This document shows positions 7,826-15,548 of a stretch of 32,048 nt of DNA, piece by piece. The stretch lies in the NCBI GenBank assembly GCA_012798935.1, contig JAAZMG010000024.1:1-32048 (forward strand), read 5' to 3'. This DNA comes from Tissierellia bacterium. Its GTDB lineage: Bacteria; Bacillota; Clostridia; Tissierellales; Tepidimicrobiaceae. Within the stretch, counting starts at the first letter, position 1; each line of letters starts with the position of its first letter. Below the pieces are notes generated by a model that saw nothing but the letters and a program-made list of their open reading frames with translations, was not told the DNA's origin and did not search any database. A program made the position numbers and the translations under genes.

Positions 7826-8419
7826 ATGGAAATAAAAGGGAAAAGAATAACAATAACTCCTATTGAACTAAAAGATGCCTATTCTATGAAAAAGTGGGGG
7901 AGGCATAAAAATCCTTTACTTTTTGATTATAATCTTCCCTCATTAACAGATGAAGAAATAAAAGAGTGGTACCGTTTTAAAACTAGAGGAAATAATAAAA
8001 AATATTATAGTGTCTTTAATGAACAAAATCGATTTATTGGATATATGGGAATTAAGAATATAAGAAAAATTTTAAGTCAAGCTACTTTCGGAATAGTATT
8101 TGACCCTAACTATGTAAATCAGGGTTATGGCACCGAGGCAATTATTGCATATTTATATTATTTTTTTAATGAGATGAAAATGAGAACTTTATATCTAGAA
8201 GTAGCTAAGTTTAACAAAAGAGCTATACAATGTTATGAAAAAAGCGGATTCAAGGTAGTGGATGTGTATTTAGAAGAGTTTTTTGATCAGAAAATAGATT
8301 TAGAAAATCCATATTTTTTAGAAGAAAAATCTTCTTTTGTAATAGAGGATGGAAAAGTATATAATTATATTTACAAGATGAAAATAGATAAAAAAACATT
8401 TTTAAAAGAGACAAAATAG
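7826..8419 (+). CDS. GNAT family N-acetyltransferase
   Basis: This 197-residue protein has a GNAT fold. It opens with KRITITPIELKDAYSMKKW, as in RimJ/RimL-like enzymes, and has the acetyl-CoA pyrophosphate loop NQGYGTEAI near residue 93, followed by LYLEVAKFNKRAIQCYEKSGFK. Such enzymes acetylate protein N-termini or small amines; the substrate cannot be told here. The C-terminus extends about 50 residues past the usual core. The ATG follows AAAGGAAGG. It stands between dnaB and the helicase-loader genes, with a long hairpin upstream and 94 nt of non-coding DNA downstream, so it may be a later insertion into a replication locus. Confidence 0.85.
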   Translation: MEIKGKRITITPIELKDAYSMKKWGRHKNPLLFDYNLPSLTDEEIKEWYRFKTRGNNKKYYSVFNEQNRFIGYMGIKNIRKILSQATFGIVFDPNYVNQGYGTEAIIAYLYYFFNEMKMRTLYLEVAKFNKRAIQCYEKSGFKVVDVYLEEFFDQKIDLENPYFLEEKSSFVIEDGKVYNYIYKMKIDKKTFLKETK

Positions 8420-8513
8420 AAATTCACTACGTAGGTATAGCAGAGGAAGGATATATTAATAAGAGTATGTTGTCCCATTTCAAACAAGTAGTATTGTAGG
8501 TAGAGGTGAAATA

Positions 8514-9608
8514 ATGAATTTTACTATTGAAACAACGGACATAGACTTAGGTGATACACCTATTGAAAATATTTTTATAAATGATTTTATGCCTATGGCT
8601 AATGGTACCTATGTCAAGGTATATCTATTAGGGTACAAAAATGCCCATGATAAGGATAGTAGCATTGAAGTGGACAATAAAACCATAGCTAAACATTTAG
8701 AGATACCTTTAACAGATGTGCTAAATGCCTGGGATTTTTGGGAGAAAAAAGGGATAATAGAAAAAATCATGAAGGATACAGACAACAAATTTGATTATAA
8801 GGTTAAGTTTTTAAACTTAAAACAGCTTTATATAAAGAACAATTATAAACCAATTAATATTAGACAAGAAACTGTTACAAAGCCCTATGCTTGTTCCGTA
8901 GAGGATTTAATAGATGCAAATCGTATTCCAGCAATTAATGAAATGTTTAATTCTATTGATTACATTATGAGGAGACAATTAGTCCCCAATGAAAAACAGA
9001 AGGTATTGGAATGGATACATAATTATAATATGAATCCAGACATTATTGTAAAAGCTTTCTTTTATTCAGTAGAGAAAAAAGGGAAAAGAAATATTAATTA
9101 TATAGGTGGTATAATAAGAAATTGGTACGACCAAGGAATAACCAGTGTAGAAGCCTTTCAAGAGCATCTTAAAGCTACAGATGAAAAATACTATAGATAT
9201 GAACAGATAATGAAACACTTAGGTTATGGAAATAGATTACCTAGTCAAGGAGAAATTAAAGTTATAAACAAGTGGTTTGAAGAATATGAGTTCACAATGG
9301 AAATGGTCCTTAGGGGATGTGAAAACTCTAAAAAAACCTCTAATCCAAGCATTAACTACATTGATGGGGTACTATCTTCTTGGTACCATAAAGGGATTAA
9401 AACTCCTGATGAAATAGATGAAAAGGATAAGAAACCGGAGAGAAAAGAGCATAAGAGAGATAAGACTGAAAGAAGACCCCGGGCAGTTAAGACTAGGTTT
9501 CATAATTTTGAACAGAGAACTTCCAATTATACAGCTGAACAATTAGAAGATGTTGCACGAAGGAAAAGGGAAGAGTACTATCTTAAGAAAGAAGGAGAAA
9601 GTAAATAA
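8514..9608 (+). CDS. DnaD-like replication protein with two DnaD/DnaB_2 domains
   Basis: The 364-residue protein has an N-terminal winged-helix-like region (residues 15-85, including NKTIAKHLEIPLTDVLNAWDFWEKKGII). Two repeated DnaD-type helical domains follow, at about 135-220 and 225-300. Each ends in a similar motif, INYIGGIIRNWYDQGI and INYIDGVLSSWYHKGI. The C-terminal tail is basic (KDKKPERKEHKRDKTERR). DnaD-type proteins remodel origin DNA and help load the replicative helicase. It overlaps the next gene by one base (TAATG), and that gene is an AAA+ helicase-loader homologue, supporting a joint role in priming replication. The ATG follows AGAGGTG. Confidence 0.88.
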   Translation: MNFTIETTDIDLGDTPIENIFINDFMPMANGTYVKVYLLGYKNAHDKDSSIEVDNKTIAKHLEIPLTDVLNAWDFWEKKGIIEKIMKDTDNKFDYKVKFLNLKQLYIKNNYKPINIRQETVTKPYACSVEDLIDANRIPAINEMFNSIDYIMRRQLVPNEKQKVLEWIHNYNMNPDIIVKAFFYSVEKKGKRNINYIGGIIRNWYDQGITSVEAFQEHLKATDEKYYRYEQIMKHLGYGNRLPSQGEIKVINKWFEEYEFTMEMVLRGCENSKKTSNPSINYIDGVLSSWYHKGIKTPDEIDEKDKKPERKEHKRDKTERRPRAVKTRFHNFEQRTSNYTAEQLEDVARRKREEYYLKKEGESK

Positions 9609-10594
9609 TGTATAGTCAAATTCTAAAGGATATTTTAATGGAATATGAGAAAAAGAGAGATAGGGCAATTTATGAACAGAGGATAAGAACTGAAAAAGTC
9701 TATAAAAAAGTCCCTAGAATAAAAAAAATAGACAAGGAGATATGGGAAACAGGACTTTCTATGTCTAAAGCTGTAATTGAGAATCCTAAGAATTATAAAG
9801 AAGATTTACAAAGAGTAAAAGAAAAAATTGAAAATTTGAAAATGGAAAAAGCTTATTTGCTAACAGAAAATAATATTCCTTTAGATTATTTAGATACTTA
9901 CTATGAATGTAATGAATGTGAGGACAAAGGCTACCTAACAAATGGAGAGAAATGCAATTGTTTGAAACAAGCTCTTATAAATAAAGCCTATAAAATGTCC
10001 AATATTGAAAATGTTCTTAACAAGGAGAACTTTCAAACCTTCGATATAAATGTTTTCCCAGATGAGCCCTTTGATGATGAAAGTATGACTCCAAGAGAGA
10101 ATATGAAAAATATTTCAAGTATATGTGTAGATTTTATAAACAATTTTAATGAAAAAAACGAAGAAAACCTATTATTCTATGGAAGTACAGGATTGGGGAA
10201 AACTTTTATGTGTAATTGTATAGCCAAGTCCTTGTTAGATATGAATAAAATAGTAATATATCAAACAGCTTTTACAATATTGGAAATTATAGAAAAACGT
10301 AGGTTCGGAAGAGATATAGATAGATTTAAAGATTTTGAATATGATATATTATTTGATGCAGATCTTTTAATTATTGATGATTTAGGTACGGAAATATCCA
10401 ATGCATTTACAAATGCAGAAATATTTAATATTGTAAATACAAGATTAATCAATGGCACTAAAACCATAATATCTACTAATTTAACACCAAAAGAAATATC
10501 TGATATCTATACAGATAGAGTGTTTTCAAGAATTCTGGAAAAGTTTATTCCACTAAGATTTTATGGCCCAGATTTAAGGTGGGAATCTAAGTAG
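9608..10594 (+). CDS. DnaC/DnaI-like AAA+ helicase loader
   Basis: This protein of 328 residues has an N-terminal helical region and a cysteine cluster (Cys101, Cys104, Cys116, Cys118), likely a zinc site as in DnaI. A C-terminal AAA+ ATPase domain follows, with Walker A GSTGLGKT at 192-199 and Walker B LLIIDDLGTE. Sensor-like STNLTPKEI and the arginine-finger region TDRVFSRI follow. In related systems the protein loads DnaB helicase on to origin DNA. Translation should be coupled to the DnaD-like gene through the TAATG junction. I leave the symbol blank because dnaC and dnaI names are used inconsistently. Confidence 0.88.
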   Translation: MYSQILKDILMEYEKKRDRAIYEQRIRTEKVYKKVPRIKKIDKEIWETGLSMSKAVIENPKNYKEDLQRVKEKIENLKMEKAYLLTENNIPLDYLDTYYECNECEDKGYLTNGEKCNCLKQALINKAYKMSNIENVLNKENFQTFDINVFPDEPFDDESMTPRENMKNISSICVDFINNFNEKNEENLLFYGSTGLGKTFMCNCIAKSLLDMNKIVIYQTAFTILEIIEKRRFGRDIDRFKDFEYDILFDADLLIIDDLGTEISNAFTNAEIFNIVNTRLINGTKTIISTNLTPKEISDIYTDRVFSRILEKFIPLRFYGPDLRWESK

Positions 10595-10619
10595 CATAAA
10601 AAACGAAAGGAGGGTTTTA

Positions 10620-11144
10620 ATGGAGACTTGGGAAAGAAGAAAAGAAATTTTAAAAACTTTAAATAGATCCAAAAAACCCATTAAAGGTACAGACCTTTCC
10701 CAGATGTTTGATGTTAGTAGACAAGTAATAGTTCAGGATATTGCCCTACTAAGAGCAAGAGGGGAAAATATACTGGCAACACCTCAAGGATACATAATTC
10801 CACACATATATGGAAAGAATAAGATCATTAAATCTATAGTTTGTAAACATGAAGGTTATGATCAAATAGAAGATGAGTTAAAAGCAATTATTGATATGGG
10901 GGGAAAAGCAGTAGACGTAATAGTTGAACATCCAGTATATGGAGAAATAAAAAGTCCCCTTGAGATCAGTTCTAGATTAGAATTAGAACAGTTTATGGAA
11001 AATTTAAAACAAACCAAAGCAGAACCTTTGTCTTCCTTAACAGGGGGAATACATATACACACTATAGAGGTAGAGGATGAGGAAAGTTTCAAAAAAATAA
11101 AGGAAATTTTAATGAAGAAAAAATACTTGATAAATGAAGAATAA
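10620..11144 (+). CDS. niaR: Niacin-responsive transcriptional repressor NiaR (YrxA)
   Basis: The 174-residue protein has an N-terminal HTH_11 winged helix (residues about 5-60, KGTDLSQMFDVSRQVIVQDIALLRARGENI). A C-terminal 3H domain follows, with the histidines expected for metal and ligand binding at His77 (KHEGYD), His104 (VEHPVYG) and His145/147 (GGIHIHTIE). NiaR binds nicotinic acid and represses genes for niacin uptake and NAD synthesis. The ATG follows AAAGGAGGG and lies 25 nt after the helicase-loader gene, so it is probably cotranscribed with it. A palindromic operator lies just downstream, in front of a membrane transporter gene. Confidence 0.9.
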   Translation: METWERRKEILKTLNRSKKPIKGTDLSQMFDVSRQVIVQDIALLRARGENILATPQGYIIPHIYGKNKIIKSIVCKHEGYDQIEDELKAIIDMGGKAVDVIVEHPVYGEIKSPLEISSRLELEQFMENLKQTKAEPLSSLTGGIHIHTIEVEDEESFKKIKEILMKKKYLINEE

Positions 11145-11155
11145 AATGGTATATT
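11127..11155 (+). promoter_or_regulatory. Candidate promoter of the EIIC-like transporter gene
   Basis: TTGATA at 11127-11132, a 17-nt spacer and TATATT at 11150-11155. It overlaps the last codons of niaR. The predicted start, near 11162, lies inside the palindrome that follows. Confidence 0.6.
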
Positions 11156-11156
11156 T

Positions 11157-11188
11157 GTATATACAGGTGACAAGACACATGTAAATAC
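11157..11188 (+). promoter_or_regulatory. Candidate NiaR operator
   Basis: GTATATACAGGTG at 11157-11169 and CACATGTAAATAC at 11176-11188 form an inverted repeat matching at 11 of 13 positions around a 6-nt spacer. The core ACAGGTG-ACAAGA-CACATGT resembles the ACAnnTGTC-type palindromes I recall for NiaR. Its position on top of the predicted start site, right after the niaR gene, supports repression by NiaR. I could not score it against a motif matrix. Confidence 0.65.
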
Positions 11189-11209
11189 AAAACAAAAGAG
11201 GTGGCTCTA

Positions 11210-12238
11210 TTGGATAATAAACCAAGTAAAAAAGACACAGTAAAAGATTATTTAGTTAAGATTTTTAATGGGATGGCTTTAGGACTTTTTTCTTCATTAT
11301 TAATAGGTTTAATAATTAAACAACTAGGTACTTTTTTGAACATAGGTATAATGGTTAGATTTGGTCAAATATCTCAAATGCTTATGGGGCCTGCTATAGG
11401 AGCAGGGGTTGCTTACAGTGTAGGAGCTCCGCCCTTAGGGATTTTTGCTTCAGTAGTAACTGGAGCCATAGGAGCAGGTACTGTTACTTTTGAGGAAGGA
11501 GTTGCATTAATTAAAATAGGAGAACCAGTAGGAGCCTTTGTTGCTGGGCTTCTGGGGGCTGAATTTTCAAAGATAATAAAGGGAAAAACTAAAGTAGATA
11601 TTGTGTTAGTCCCTTTAACCACTATTATTATAGGTGGTTTAGCTGGAAATTATATAGGACCAGTTGTATCTTCTTTCATGACCCTTATTGGTAATATTAT
11701 AAATTTAGCTACAGAGCTGCAGCCTATTCCTATGGGAATAATTGTATCGGTAATAATGGGGATAGTATTAACTTTACCTATTAGTAGTGCAGCCTTGGCT
11801 ATATCTTTAGGCCTTAATGGATTAGCTGCTGGTGCTAGTACTGTAGGTTGTTGTGCTCAAATGATAGGGTTTGCAGTATGTTCCTATAGGGAAAATGGAT
11901 TTGGTGGATTTATTGCACAGGGAATAGGCACATCTATGTTACAAATTCCAAATATAATAAGAAACCCTAGAATATGGATACCCCCTATAATTACATCGGC
12001 TATCCTTGGACCTATTTCTACTACTCTATTTAAAATGGAAAGTAATATGATTGGAGCAGGGATGGGGACCAGTGGATTAGTAGGACAGTTTGCAGTAATT
12101 GAAGTTATGGGTTCTAAACTAGGAACTTTTATTAGTATAATATTAATGCATTTTATATTACCTGGAATTATTTCTTTTATTATATCGGAATGGATGAGGA
12201 AAGCAGGATATATAAAATTTGGTGATATGAAACTATAA
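11210..12238 (+). CDS. EIIC-like multispanning membrane transporter (PTS_EIIC_2 type), probable niacin-related
   Basis: This protein of about 342 residues is almost wholly hydrophobic, with roughly 8-10 transmembrane segments rich in glycine (GPAIGAGVAYSVGAPPLGIF, GNYIGPVVSSF). It looks like the stand-alone PTS_EIIC_2 family, which carries an EIIC fold without fused IIA or IIB domains. No IIA, IIB or phosphorylation site is visible in or around it, so classical sugar phosphotransfer is doubtful. The TTG at 11210 is preferred: the in-frame GTG at 11201 lies within the AGAGGTGG ribosome binding site. The adjacent niaR gene and NiaR-like operator suggest transport of nicotinic acid or a related pyridine, but this is inference from context. 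Confidence 0.72.
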   Translation: MDNKPSKKDTVKDYLVKIFNGMALGLFSSLLIGLIIKQLGTFLNIGIMVRFGQISQMLMGPAIGAGVAYSVGAPPLGIFASVVTGAIGAGTVTFEEGVALIKIGEPVGAFVAGLLGAEFSKIIKGKTKVDIVLVPLTTIIIGGLAGNYIGPVVSSFMTLIGNIINLATELQPIPMGIIVSVIMGIVLTLPISSAALAISLGLNGLAAGASTVGCCAQMIGFAVCSYRENGFGGFIAQGIGTSMLQIPNIIRNPRIWIPPIITSAILGPISTTLFKMESNMIGAGMGTSGLVGQFAVIEVMGSKLGTFISIILMHFILPGIISFIISEWMRKAGYIKFGDMKL

Positions 12239-12240
12239 TG

Positions 12241-12263
12241 AGTCAAAGGCTTAGTCTTTGACT
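12241..12263 (+). terminator. Weak hairpin after the transporter gene
   Basis: AGTCAAAG at 12241-12248 pairs with CTTTGACT at 12256-12263 around a 7-nt loop. It lies 2 nt after the stop, but the following sequence (TATTATATGG) lacks a clean T tract, so it may be an inefficient terminator. Confidence 0.45.
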
Positions 12264-12295
12264 TATTATATGGAAGTTTGTTTTCCTTTTAAAAA

Positions 12296-12324
12296 TTGAT
12301 ATTTTTGTCAAAATATGATATACT
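12296..12324 (+). promoter_or_regulatory. Promoter of the serS T-box transcript
   Basis: TTGATA at 12296-12301, a 17-nt spacer and TATACT at 12319-12324 preceded by TG (extended -10). It lies about 240 nt ahead of the serS ATG, leaving room for the T-box leader. Confidence 0.7.
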
Positions 12325-12330
12325 AAATTA

Positions 12331-12531
12331 TAAAATTTAATATATTAGCTAAGAAAGGAACTAGTAAATAACAAAGTCTTTTTAGAGAGTCAGTGGTTGG
12401 TGGAAATTGACAAGACTTATTATTGAATCCAGCCTAGAGCTATTACATTATAAGTGAACCGAAAGGTTAACTAGGGTGGCAACGCGGGAGATACTCTCGT
12501 CCCTAATATTTTAGGGATTGAGAGTTTTTTT
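12331..12531 (+). promoter_or_regulatory. Serine T-box leader (tRNA-responsive attenuator)
   Basis: The hallmark T-box sequence AGGGTGGCAACGCGGG is at 12473-12488. It is followed by a terminator whose arms CTCTC-GT-CCCTAA (12494-12506) and TTAGGG-ATT-GAGAG precede a run of seven T to 12531. Upstream is the stem I region with AGAGAGTCAGTGG and the specifier area GAATCCAGCC at 12425-12434. The specifier is most simply TCC at 12428-12430 (serine); the neighbouring AGC is also a serine codon. Uncharged tRNA-Ser should pair with the specifier and the T-box, favour the antiterminator and permit serS transcription. It acts only in cis on serS. Confidence 0.93.
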
Positions 12532-12563
12532 ATTAAAAAAAGCAGATACAGGAGGGAAAAAAT

Positions 12564-13838
12564 ATGCTTGATATTAGACGAATAAGGAAGAACCCAGAAG
12601 AAGTAAAAAAAGCCTTGGAAAAAAGACATGGGGACTTTCCTATTGATGAAGTATTAGAACTGGATAAGAAAAGAAGAGGTATGTTAACTGAAGTAGAGGA
12701 GATGAAGGCTAAGCAAAACTCAGTATCAAAGGAAATTCCAAAGTTAAAGAAGGAAGGAAAAGATGCGAAGTCACTATTAACTGAGATGAGACAGTTATCG
12801 GATAAAATAAAAGAAATGGATATGGAAGTAAAAGAAATAGATGGGAAACTAAAGAATAAATTGCTCCATATTCCAAACACCCCTCACGAAACCGTAGCAG
12901 AAGGTGTAAGCGATGATGACAATGTAGAAATAAGAAAATGGGGAGAGCCTACTAAATTCGATTTTGAACCAAAGGCCCATTGGGATTTAGGTGCAGATTT
13001 AGATATTTTAGATTTTGAAAGAGCCTCTAAATTAACGGGCACAAGATTCTCTTTGTTTAAGGGGGCAGGAGCCTTACTTGAAAGAGCCCTAATCAATTTT
13101 ATGATCGATCTTCATGTAGTAGATCATGGGTACATGGAAATGGCTACTCCTTTCATGGTTAATAGGGATAGTATGATAGGTACGGGACAATTGCCTAAAT
13201 TTGAAAGCGATATGTTTCATATACCTAGCAAAGACTATTTTTTAGTTCCTACTGCAGAGGTACCTCTTACTAATATTTATAGAGATGAGATACTAGAGGA
13301 AGAAATGCTTCCAGCTTATTACGTGGCCTATACTCCATGTTTTAGACAAGAAGCAGGTTCTGCAGGCAGAGATACCAGAGGCTTAATAAGAAACCATCAA
13401 TTTGACAAGGTGGAGTTAGTTAAATTTTCTTTGCCAGAGGATTCCTATGATGAATTAGAAAAGCTTACAAATAATGCAGAAGAAGTATTACAAAAATTAG
13501 GTCTACCTTATAGGGTAGTAATGTTAAGCACTGGAGATTTAGGATTTTCTTCAGCAAAGACTTATGATTTAGAAGTTTGGATGCCAAGTTATGGCAGGTA
13601 CGTAGAAATTTCATCCTGTAGTAACTTTGAAGATTTCCAAGCTAGAAGAGCTAATATAAGATTTAGAAGGAAAGACAATAAAAAAGTTGAATATGCTCAT
13701 ACATTAAATGGTTCAGGCTTAGCCGTTGGTAGAACTCTAGCAGCTATTTTAGAAAACTGCCAACAAGAAGATGGTTCATTGGTTATTCCTGAGGCTCTAA
13801 GACCATATACTAGAGGATTGGAAAAGGTAGAAAAATAG
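12564..13838 (+). CDS. serS: Seryl-tRNA synthetase
   Basis: This 424-residue class II synthetase charges tRNA-Ser. The N-terminal coiled-coil arm (residues about 25-100, KKRRGMLTEVEEMKAKQNSV and later lysine/glutamate heptads) grips the long variable arm of tRNA-Ser. The catalytic domain shows motif 2 (TPCFRQEAGSAGRDTRGLIR) and motif 3 (GSGLAVGRTLAAILEN) near residues 385-400, plus FDKVELVKF between them. Length is normal. The ATG follows AGGAGGG. It is expressed as a single gene behind the T-box. A tRNA-Ser(CGA) gene lies 3.8 kb downstream. Confidence 0.97.
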   Translation: MLDIRRIRKNPEEVKKALEKRHGDFPIDEVLELDKKRRGMLTEVEEMKAKQNSVSKEIPKLKKEGKDAKSLLTEMRQLSDKIKEMDMEVKEIDGKLKNKLLHIPNTPHETVAEGVSDDDNVEIRKWGEPTKFDFEPKAHWDLGADLDILDFERASKLTGTRFSLFKGAGALLERALINFMIDLHVVDHGYMEMATPFMVNRDSMIGTGQLPKFESDMFHIPSKDYFLVPTAEVPLTNIYRDEILEEEMLPAYYVAYTPCFRQEAGSAGRDTRGLIRNHQFDKVELVKFSLPEDSYDELEKLTNNAEEVLQKLGLPYRVVMLSTGDLGFSSAKTYDLEVWMPSYGRYVEISSCSNFEDFQARRANIRFRRKDNKKVEYAHTLNGSGLAVGRTLAAILENCQQEDGSLVIPEALRPYTRGLEKVEK

Positions 13839-13895
13839 TAAAACAGCGGGGCTGTCCAAGACCACTGAAAAGGTCGTTCTAGGAAAGCCCTCACT
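13839..13895. other. Structured segment after serS, possible insertion-sequence end relic
   Basis: GGGGCT (13848-13853) can pair with AGCCCT (13886-13891), TCC (13855-13857) with GGA (13882-13884), and GACC (13860-13863) with GGTC (13872-13875), giving a nested structure. The motif GGGGCTGTCC resembles terminal sequences I associate with several Firmicutes insertion sequences, but no second end or transposase is present. It has no T run and is a poor terminator. Identity is unresolved. Confidence 0.3.
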
Positions 13896-14018
13896 TATAA
13901 ATATTAATTAAAATGAACTTTCCATAGAAGCCTTTTTTATTGTATTAAAAACAATCATAATATTTATATAAAAATATACAATATTAATATATAAGTAGTA
14001 AAACCAGGAGGTATGTAA

Positions 14019-15515
14019 TTGAAAAGGCCAAGGCGCTTATATATTATATTAGTATTTATATTGATATTTACCACAATAGGCTGTGTTAACCAGGTAAAAA
14101 AGTATCCCACATTAATAGTAGATGATTATAATGGGATTGATTTAGATAGGATCAATCATTATAAAATAGACGTTAATTTTGACCCAGTTAATAGATCTTA
14201 TTCAGCTGAGCAGACAGTTACCTATATAAACAATACTAAAAAGGTACTAGGGGAAGTATATTTTCACATATATCCTAATGCCTATAAATCCCCAGAAACT
14301 GCCCCTATTTTATTTAGCAATGCTACAATATCTAAAGGGAACTATGTACCTGGTCATATGGAAATAAAGGAAGTTTTAATAGATAAAGAGAAAGTTGACT
14401 TTCAAATAAAGGGTGTAGGAGATACTATTTTAAAGCTAAGTTTATCAAATCTCCTCAACCCTAATGAAAAAATGAAAGTAGACCTTAAATATGAAGTAAA
14501 ACTTCCATTAAATGTAGATAGATTTGGATATGGTAAAGATGTATTTAATTTTGGCAATTGGTATCCCATAGCTTGTGTATATGATGAAGATGGTTGGAAC
14601 CTAGATCCTTACTATAGCATAGGAGATCCTTTTTATAGTGATATAAGTAGTTATGATGTAGTCATTACAACCCCTAAGGATATAATAGTTGCAACTAGTG
14701 GTAGCATAATTTCAGAAAAAACAAAGGGGAATAAGAAAATCCATACTATTAAAGGGGAACTTATTAGAGATTTTGCCTGGGTAGCTAGTACTGATTTTAT
14801 AGTAAAGAAGACAAAGGCAGAGGGAACCATAATAAAATTATATACCATGGAAAATAAACCGGATATGATAAATTTTGCCCTTCAAATAGGAGCAGATAGT
14901 ATAGAAATATTTAATAGAATATTTGGCAAATATCCTTATGGTGAATATTCTATAGTTATGACAGAATTTCCTACAGGTATGGAATATCCAGGGATAGTAT
15001 TTATAGGTAAGGATTATTTCAATTTATACTATAAAGATGAGTTAGAGAAAATAATTGTCCATGAAACAGCACATCAATGGTGGTATGGTATAGTTGGAAA
15101 TGATCAAATAGATGAAGCATGGCTAGATGAATCCCTTGCTAGTTATTCTGAAGTAATTTATATGGTTGAAAACTATGGAGAAATGGAAGGAGCAGATTAT
15201 TATAACTATTTTTATGAGATGAGTTATGAATATGGAAAAGCTCTTCTTTCTACAGACACTATAATAAACAAACCCTTAAATGAATTTAATAGTTGGGATG
15301 ATTATGGACTTTTAGTATATGTGAAGGGAGCTATGTTTTTAAATGAAATAAAAGAAGACTTTGGCATGGAAGTATTGTATGATATATTAAATAAATATTA
15401 CAGCACATATAAATTTTACAATGGAAACACACAAGATTTTATAAAGATTTGTCAAGAGGTAACCAACACCTCTTTTAAAGAAAGAGTTGATAGATGGTTT
15501 TATGGTATAGAATGA
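14019..15515 (+). CDS. M1 family zinc metallopeptidase, lipoprotein
   Basis: The protein of 498 residues begins with a basic stretch, a hydrophobic core and the lipobox TIGC with Cys22, so it should be lipid-anchored outside the membrane. An aminopeptidase N-like beta domain (residues about 45-250) precedes the catalytic domain, with HETAHQWW: His348, Glu349, His352, and the third zinc ligand Glu371 in DEAWLDES, 18 residues after the second histidine, as in family M1. The usual GxMEN exopeptidase motif appears as GMEYP (320-324), so the N-terminal-amine recognition glutamate context is altered. It probably trims peptides at the cell surface. The TTG start is placed 6 nt after AGGAGGT. A terminator follows directly. 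Confidence 0.88.
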   Translation: MKRPRRLYIILVFILIFTTIGCVNQVKKYPTLIVDDYNGIDLDRINHYKIDVNFDPVNRSYSAEQTVTYINNTKKVLGEVYFHIYPNAYKSPETAPILFSNATISKGNYVPGHMEIKEVLIDKEKVDFQIKGVGDTILKLSLSNLLNPNEKMKVDLKYEVKLPLNVDRFGYGKDVFNFGNWYPIACVYDEDGWNLDPYYSIGDPFYSDISSYDVVITTPKDIIVATSGSIISEKTKGNKKIHTIKGELIRDFAWVASTDFIVKKTKAEGTIIKLYTMENKPDMINFALQIGADSIEIFNRIFGKYPYGEYSIVMTEFPTGMEYPGIVFIGKDYFNLYYKDELEKIIVHETAHQWWYGIVGNDQIDEAWLDESLASYSEVIYMVENYGEMEGADYYNYFYEMSYEYGKALLSTDTIINKPLNEFNSWDDYGLLVYVKGAMFLNEIKEDFGMEVLYDILNKYYSTYKFYNGNTQDFIKICQEVTNTSFKERVDRWFYGIE

Positions 15516-15548
15516 AATGGAGGGTTTTTTTATCCCTCCATTTCTATT
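15514..15548. terminator. Terminator between convergent genes
   Basis: GAAATGGAGGG (15514-15524) and CCCTCCATTTC (15534-15544) form a perfect 11-bp stem with a T-rich loop. It begins in the metallopeptidase stop codon and abuts the 3' end of the small minus-strand gene, so it could serve both. Confidence 0.7.

Noticed and set aside
11210..12238. Sugar PTS permease assignment for the EIIC-like gene
   Set aside because: No IIA, IIB or HPr-type domain is in or near it, and regulation points to niacin metabolism.
12884..13096. Minus-strand open frames within serS, and similar ones within copA and the NSS genes
   Set aside because: They mirror well-supported plus-strand genes, lack ribosome binding sites and have low-complexity hydrophobic content.
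13839..13895. Small SRP RNA (ffs) downstream of serS
   Set aside because: The conserved apical sequence (GGTCAGG...GGAAGGAAGCAGCC type) is missing; ffs is probably elsewhere.
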